From: Burkholderiaceae bacterium | Lineage (GTDB): Bacteria; Pseudomonadota; Gammaproteobacteria; Burkholderiales; Burkholderiaceae_B | Direction of reading: 5' to 3' | Length of the DNA: 64,000 bases | Assembly (NCBI GenBank): GCA_021208885.1 | Contig: JAJOJF010000044.1 | Span: 1-64,000 of the forward strand | Shown here: positions 58,516 to 64,000 of the stretch, in pieces | How positions within the stretch are numbered: the first letter of the stretch is position 1 | Layout of the letters: each line of letters starts with the position of its first letter | Notes under the pieces: model-generated | The model's database searches: none | What the model saw: the letters and a program-made list of their open reading frames with translations, nothing else | Told to the model about the DNA's origin: nothing | Translations under genes and position numbers: made by a program

Positions 58516-61500
58516 TCACGCTGCTTCGGCCGCAAGCTGCAACGCCGAATCAATGTCTACTGCCACAATACGCGAAACACCCTGTTCCTGCATGGTCACG
58601 CCAATTAAGTGCTTGGCCATTTGCATGGCGATCTTGTTGTGCGAGATAAACAAGAATTGCGTGGCGTCACTCATGCCACTGACCAAATTCGCATAGCGCT
58701 CGGTGTTGGCATCGTCAAGCGGCGCATCAACCTCATCAAGCAAACAAAACGGTGCCGGGTTCAATTTAAACAGCGCGAACACCAAAGCGGTGGCCGTCAG
58801 CGCCTTCTCACCGCCAGAGAGCAAATGAATGGTCGAGTTGCGTTTGCCAGGCGGTTGCGCCATGACTTGAACGCCAGCGTCCAGAATCTCTTCGCCGGTC
58901 ATGACAAGCTTGGCTTCGCCACCACCAAAGAGCTTGGGGAACAATTCGCCGAAATGCCCGTTGACTGCATTAAAGGTGCTCTGCAAAAGTTCGCGGGTCT
59001 CACGATCAATCTTGCCAATCGCGTCTTCGAGTGTCTCAATTGCTTCATTCAAGTCGTTATATTGCGACTCGAGAAACACCTTGCGCTCGCGCGAGCTCTC
59101 TAGTTCTTCCAACGCCGCGAGGTTCACCGCCCCCAAGCTTTCGATCTTGCGATTAATGCGTTGCACTTCACTTTGCAGCCAATTGGTCTTTGTCCAGTCG
59201 TCTTGGTCATCAGCCTGTGATCTGGCTTGGATCTGCGCTTTGAGCTTCTCCCGATCAACCTGGTGCTCATCGAGCTGCTCAGCAAACTGTTCAGCGGACA
59301 GTCTGGCTGCCTGGTCTTGCAACTGCAACTGTGTAATCGCCTCACGCTGCGGCTCAAGCGAGCGTTCGATCGTTAGCCGAAGTTCATCGGCTTGACGCAA
59401 TTGTGCTGCCAATGTGTCCATTTCGATGCGTAACCGGCCCAACACCTCCTCATGCTCGGCACGCACTTCGAGCGCTTCTTGCAAGCCGTTTTGTGGGGTG
59501 TTGGCATCCAGTGTGGCTAGCTCATGCACCAGCGACTCGGCCTCTTGAGCAGCACGCGCCTGTTGGTCAGTGGCCAACTGCAGGTTGCGTTCAAGCTCGG
59601 CAATCCGGGCTCGCGTGCCGCGCTCGGTAAACACACCCTCTTGCTCGGCGCGCTCGCGCTCGCGCACACGATTACGCACAGCCTCAGCTTCACCGGCAAT
59701 CGTCTCGCCTTGCATCTCAAGCTCGGCATACGCACTTTGTTGCTCAGCCAACTGCTGATCGAGCTCACCAAACCGGGTCTCCGCGGTGTCGCGCTCGGCC
59801 GTTAATGTCTCGATTTGCACATCGACGTCGCCAAGATCTTCATCAAGGCGTGCTGAGCGTTCGGCGCGCTGCTCGGTCTCTTGCTGCAAGCGCGCCACCG
59901 ACAGTTGCAAATCATGGGCGCGATGGGTCAGCTCCGAGACACGCTGGCGCGCTGGCACCACCGCCTTCAGAAGCCTGCTGCCAGGCAACCTCAGCACGAG
60001 TCGCAGCGGTTCGGGCCTCGTCGGCAATCATCTGCTGCGCCTTGATCTCGCGCTGCAGGTTCTCGATTTCCTGCTGGCGCGCGAGCATCCCGGCCTGCTC
60101 CGAATCGGGCGCATAAAAACGCACGCTAGAGGCATCAATCAGGTGGCCTTCACGCACCGCCCACACCCCGCCCGCTGGCAACTGGTCACGCCTGGCAATC
60201 GCCTCTGAAACACTGTCAGCAACATAGACGTGGCCAAGCCACTGATTCAAGAGCGTGCGCAGTGCCGGATCACTGGTTTGCACCAGCGACAACAACGGCT
60301 TTAAGCCCGCCGCATCTGATCGTGCAGCAGCCGGCACGGGCATCTGGTAGAAAGCCAGCGCGCCGGCGGCGCATCTTTGGCAAAGGCTTGGGTCCAGGAC
60401 AGGTTGCTGACCTCTACACCCACCATGCGTTCGTTGAGCACTGCTTCCAACGCCGCTTCCCAGCCCGGCTGGATTTGGAGCTTTTGCCAAAGGCGTGGCA
60501 GCTGGGCCAGCTCGTGATTGGCCAACCATGGCTCGAGCGTGCCCGATTTTTGTACGTCCTCTTGCAAAGCCACCAATGCGGCGAGCCTGGCTTCCAGATT
60601 TGAGAGCTTGCTGGCCTCTTGCTGCACCACCTCACGGGCCCGGCTTCGTGCCTGATCGGCTTGGGGCAAGGCCGCTTCCAAATCAGCCAAGGCGGCATGG
60701 GCTTGTTCCAACAGCTGATCAGCAGCCTGCTTGTCACCTTTTAGACGAACCAGTGCTTCTTCATCGGGCACGGCTGCATCACGACGTTCTTGCTGCAAGC
60801 GATCACGGCGCTGCGCCAAAGCTTGCAGCTGACGCTCGGCATCACCGCGCCGTTGGGCCACCAAAGCCAGCTCTTGCTCAAGTTTGGCCAACGCACTGCG
60901 CATCTGTTCACGCTGGGCTGCCGCATCGCGCACGCGCTGCTCGATTTCCGGCAGCTCGGCTTGCGCAGCTTGAGCAGCAAGCTGCGCCTCTTCCAATTGC
61001 GCGGCCTGCATCTCTAGTGCCTGGCGCTCAATATCTAGCTGGGCGGTGCAGTGTTCGATTTGCGCGACCCATTCTTCCGTTTGGGTCACCAGTTGTGATT
61101 GACGTGACTGTATGCGATTGCGCGCATCAACGATGTGGCGAATCTCAGCTTCGAGACTGCTCACGCGGGCATTGGCCTCGTAAAGCTTGCCTTGAGCAGC
61201 GTGCACGGCGTCGCTCGCGGCATAGTGAGCCTGACGTCGAGTTTCGAGATCGGCCTCGGACTGACGCAATCGGGCAATGGCTTCTTCTAACGCCTGCTCA
61301 GCCTGTTCGGTTCTTTGTGCCAGACGGGCTTTTTCTTCATGGGCGGCTTGCTCGCGCAAGAACCACAAGGCGTGCTGCTTTAACTGCCCTTCTTCTTGCA
61401 GCTCACGGTACTGGCCAGCGACCACAGCCTGCTGTTCAAGCTTTTCCAGTTGGCTATTTAGCTCGCGCAAAATATCTTCCACCCGAGTCAGGTTCTCGCG

Positions 61501-62061
61501 GGTGTCTTGCAAGCGATTTTCTGTTTCTCGACGGCGCTCTTTGTAGCGCGACACACCGGCAGCCTCTTCAAGATAGACCCGCAACTCTTCGGGACGCGCT
61601 TCGATCAAGCGACTGATCATCCCCTGGCCAATGATGGCATAACCACGCGCACCAAGACCCGTGCCCAGGAAAATGTCATGCACATCCCGACGGCGCACTT
61701 GCTGGTTGTTGACAAAATAGCTGCTTGTGCCATCGCGGGTGAGCACTCGGCGCACCGAGATTTCGCTAAAAACGCTCCATTGACCCGCAGCCCGCCCGGC
61801 GCTGTTGTCAAACACGAGCTCAACCGAGGCGCGGCCAGCAGGCTTGCGGTCACCCGAGCCGCTAAAGATAACGTCTTGCATGGACTCGCCGCGCAGCTCC
61901 GTGGCACGCGTTTCACCCAACACCCATCGAACCGCGTCGATGATGTTGGACTTGCCACAGCCGTTGGGGCCGACCACACCCACCAATTGGCTAGGTGTGG
62001 GAATCACGGTTGGATCAACAAAGGACTTAAAGCCAGCGAGTTTGATTTGAGTCAGGCGCAC
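58516..62061 (-). CDS. smc: Chromosome segregation ATPase SMC, with two opposite one-base shifts
   Basis: Three frames (62106-60301, 60529-59912, 60027-58516) make one SMC of about 1181 residues, starting at GTG 62061 ([18 protein letters not shown]). It has Walker [21 protein letters not shown], a long coiled coil, a hinge near residues 510-650, a second coil, and the C-terminal signature [18 protein letters not shown] with Walker [14 protein letters not shown] missing base near 60358 ([13 protein letters not shown]) and an extra base near 59964 (QQASE/AVVPARQ) cancel each other, leaving about 130 residues in the second frame. SMC condenses and separates chromosomes. Confidence 0.95.
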
Positions 62062-62159
62062 AGTGTCTTCTAGGGAAGATTTGGTTATCCCGGAATAATA
62101 CCGCACGCTGTCATTGGCATGCGGCTATACTTGCCCGCGGGCGAACGTGGAGCACGTGG

Positions 62160-63461
62160 GTGAACAAAGGTTTTTATCTGGTGATGGCAGCACAAGCATT
62201 GTCTTCACTGGCAGATAACGCCTTGTTTATTGCGGCGATCGCTCTTTTGCAGCAGCTCGACAGCCCCGACTGGATGGCTCCCATGATGAAGTGGTGGTTT
62301 GCCGCCACTTACGTACTCTTAGCAGCCTTTGTCGGTGCCTTTGCCGACTCCTTCCCCAAGGGCCGGGTGATGTTTGCCACCAATGCCCTCAAAATTTCCG
62401 GTTGCCTCTTGATGTTCTGGTACTGGGCCTTTGGTCTGACAGACGCTGGTTCCGCTTACCTGGTTATCGGTGCCTTTGCGCTCGTGGGCGTGGGTGCAGC
62501 TGCCTACTCGCCCGCCAAATACGGCATTGTGACCGAGATGCTCCCACCGCTGGACCTAGTCAAAGGCAATAGCTGGATCGAAGGTTTGACCGTGCTGTCC
62601 ATCATTCTGGGCACCGTACTGGGGGGCGTTTTGATTTCACCGACGGTCTCGGGCTGGCTCTTGGCCCATCCGGTCATTGCTGGCTTTGTGAAGACGCCCG
62701 CCGAAGCGGCCATCCTGTGCATCAGTTTTGTTTATGCCGCCGCGGCCATCTGTAACCTCCTGATTCCGCGCACCAACATCCAGTACCCCAAGCAGCATAA
62801 AAACCCGGTCAAGCTCGTCAAATCATTCGCGACCTATGTCAAGATCCTCTGGCACGACAAGCTCGGGCAGATCTCGCTGGCGGTGACCACCCTCTTCTGG
62901 GGAGCGGGTGCGACCTTGCAGTTGATCGTGATTGAATGGGGTCGCAGCCATCTGGGCTACCGACTAGACCAAGCCTCAATACTGATGGGGGTCACCGCAT
63001 TTGGCACGATATTTGGTGCGGTATACGCCAGCCGGGTGCCACTGCCCAAAGCGCTCGGTGTGTTGCCCATGGGCATTGTGATGGGCCTCGTGGTGCTATT
63101 CATGCCGCTAGTGACCGAAAAGTGGGAGGTCTACAGCCTGTTGCTCGTCATCGGGGGACTGTCTGGTTACTTTGTAGTACCCATGAATGCGCTGTTACAG
63201 CACCGCGGCCACTTGTTGCTGTCTGCCGGCCACTCGATCGCCGTACAGAACTTCAACGAGCAACTCAACATCTTGCTCATGCTTGGCACTTACGCCTTGA
63301 TGCTCAAGCTTGAACTGCCGATCAACACCATCATCGTGATCTTCGGCGTCATCGTGGCAGTGCTCATGGCGGTCATCATGCGCTGGAGCCGCTCCAACCT
63401 CAGGCAGAACCCTGGGCTCATCGATGAGATCGGCCGCCACGGCCACGGCACAGCGCTCTAG
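62160..63461 (+). CDS. lplT: Lysophospholipid transporter LplT
   Basis: A 433-residue major-facilitator protein with about 12 membrane helices, starting at GTG. Family blocks include NKGFYLVMAAQALSSLADNALFIAA, YSPAKYGIVTEMLPP, KGNSWIEGLTVLSIILGTVLGG and FVVPMNALLQHRGH. LplT flips lysophospholipids inward for re-acylation by Aas, which in other genomes is often fused or adjacent; no acyltransferase is seen here before the window's end. It is divergent from smc. Confidence 0.9.
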   Translation: MNKGFYLVMAAQALSSLADNALFIAAIALLQQLDSPDWMAPMMKWWFAATYVLLAAFVGAFADSFPKGRVMFATNALKISGCLLMFWYWAFGLTDAGSAYLVIGAFALVGVGAAAYSPAKYGIVTEMLPPLDLVKGNSWIEGLTVLSIILGTVLGGVLISPTVSGWLLAHPVIAGFVKTPAEAAILCISFVYAAAAICNLLIPRTNIQYPKQHKNPVKLVKSFATYVKILWHDKLGQISLAVTTLFWGAGATLQLIVIEWGRSHLGYRLDQASILMGVTAFGTIFGAVYASRVPLPKALGVLPMGIVMGLVVLFMPLVTEKWEVYSLLLVIGGLSGYFVVPMNALLQHRGHLLLSAGHSIAVQNFNEQLNILLMLGTYALMLKLELPINTIIVIFGVIVAVLMAVIMRWSRSNLRQNPGLIDEIGRHGHGTAL

Positions 63462-63689
63462 GGCCGGCTAGACACCTCACGCAAACGATCGAGCATATCT
63501 CTTGCCGTGCACGAGGATTCGCGTCGTGCCAAATTTGACTGCTTCAGCGGATCGAACGTAGGCAGTTGAACAACCCAAAACCAGACAACAGAAAGCAGAA
63601 ATCCGTTATTTTTATATGTTTTTGATAATAAGATGCAATCAAATATTACGTATAACATATAGAATGAACGGCAAAATACTTGACTGCCT
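63462..63689. other. Intergenic region after lplT with no supported gene
   Basis: A 66-codon minus-strand open frame (63658-63458) lacks family features and is AT-rich at its 5' end. The sequence at 63600-63660 is strongly AT-rich and abuts the right end of the IS-like element, consistent with an insertion target. Confidence 0.45.
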
Positions 63690-63990
63690 CCCCGTCCTGA
63701 ACGACGAGGATTCCTGGTGACTTTCTCAAGCCGCCAGGATTGGGCGTGTGTCGCTACTTCCCAATGGTTCCTGCTTCATCGTTAAAACCACCGTTTCAAC
63801 TCCACAGGCGAACACCCGATGCCCTCGGGCCTTGCAAATCACCATCTTAATGAAAAGGATTGTATCAAAGGCACTAGAGATCGGGCAGCTCTCGGGATGA
63901 CAAAAAACACCCGAAAAAAACTGACATACAGGCTGCGCCTACGCACTTACATCCCCGTCCTGAAGAACGGGGCTTTACGCGCTGAACGGT
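63690..63990 (-). mobile_element. Internally deleted IS200/IS605-type element with tnpB tail
   Basis: On the minus strand, a left-end hairpin (CCCCGTTCTTCAGGACGGGG, about 63953-63972) is followed by about 110 bases of non-coding sequence, the last 35 codons of a tnpB gene, and a right-end hairpin (about 63690-63712). The tnpA and most of tnpB are missing, so this resembles a non-autonomous palindrome-ended derivative. A second left-end-like hairpin is at 50161-50192. Confidence 0.72.
63726..63840 (-). pseudogene. tnpB: C-terminal fragment of TnpB (IS605-family RNA-guided nuclease)
   Basis: The minus strand encodes ARGHRVFACGVETVVLTMKQEP and a short tail ending in a stop at 63726-63728. The GH..ACG and KQEP motifs are the usual C-terminus of IS605/IS1341-type TnpB proteins. 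The catalytic RuvC parts and zinc finger are absent. The conserved tail overlaps the region that, in intact elements, is also transcribed as the right-end guide RNA. Confidence 0.72.
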
Positions 63991-64000
63991 AACTTGGACA

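Noticed and set aside
60495-61616. 373-codon plus-strand frame opposite smc
   Set aside because: It is Arg/Pro/His-rich, typical of the antisense of a coiled-coil gene, with smc clearly on the other strand.
63458-63658. 66-codon minus-strand frame after lplT
   Set aside because: No domain, and an AT-rich start next to an IS-like element; probably chance.

Overview
The window looks like one contig of a betaproteobacterium of the order Burkholderiales, most like the Alcaligenaceae (Bordetella and relatives). The case rests on gene order: ompA-ubiG-gph beside gyrA, then gyrA-serC-pheA-hisC-tyrA-aroA-cmk-rpsA-ihfB-lapA-lapB-hldE(rfaE1)-hldD, then comEA-cysM-mltB, plus smc-zipA-ligA. No rRNA, tRNA or CRISPR array was seen.

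Region 1 (1-8.6 kb) is a surface-adhesin locus: a two-partner secretion pair (a FhaC-like transporter and a FHA-like exoprotein with an ESPR signal peptide) led by a small unknown gene. It is transcribed divergently from a NarL-type response regulator and a PAS/His-kinase/REC/Hpt hybrid kinase. This layout recalls bvgAS-fhaB of Bordetella. The exoprotein gene runs directly into a 5'-truncated argJ piece at the left edge.

Region 2 (8.7-20.5 kb) is packed with toxin-antitoxin (TA) genes, many broken: an orphan AbiEi-like gene, a YefM/RelE-like pair, a DUF4143 ATPase remnant, a broken HTH regulator, two hipBA loci, three higBA loci and a higA relic. A SAF-domain oxidoreductase and a DEDD exonuclease are embedded in it. 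Several of these loci carry strong palindromes at their promoters.

Region 3 (20.5-25.3 kb) holds a flavin reductase, a TRAP transporter (dctPQM) and a HepT/MntA type VII TA pair.

Region 4 (25.3-54.98 kb) is mostly conserved chromosome: cysQ, etfBA, an HDAC-family deacetylase, mltB, cysM, comEA, heptose genes, lapAB, ihfB, rpsA, the aromatic/serine/histidine genes, gyrA, ompA, ubiG, an orphan hicB, gph, bioMNY, msrB, yciB, a BolA-family gene and a Par27-like parvulin.

Region 5 (55-64 kb) holds ligA, zipA, smc and lplT. It ends in an internally deleted IS200/IS605-type element that keeps the tail of tnpB.

A striking global feature is the number of conserved genes interrupted by one-base shifts (fhaC, two hipA, hipB, higB, higA, dctM, tyrA, pheA, yciB, smc twice). 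Most sit in short homopolymers. Because smc and several biosynthetic genes are affected, many of these may be consensus errors rather than real decay. Where a frame is broken I give the reconstructed gene span and say so.
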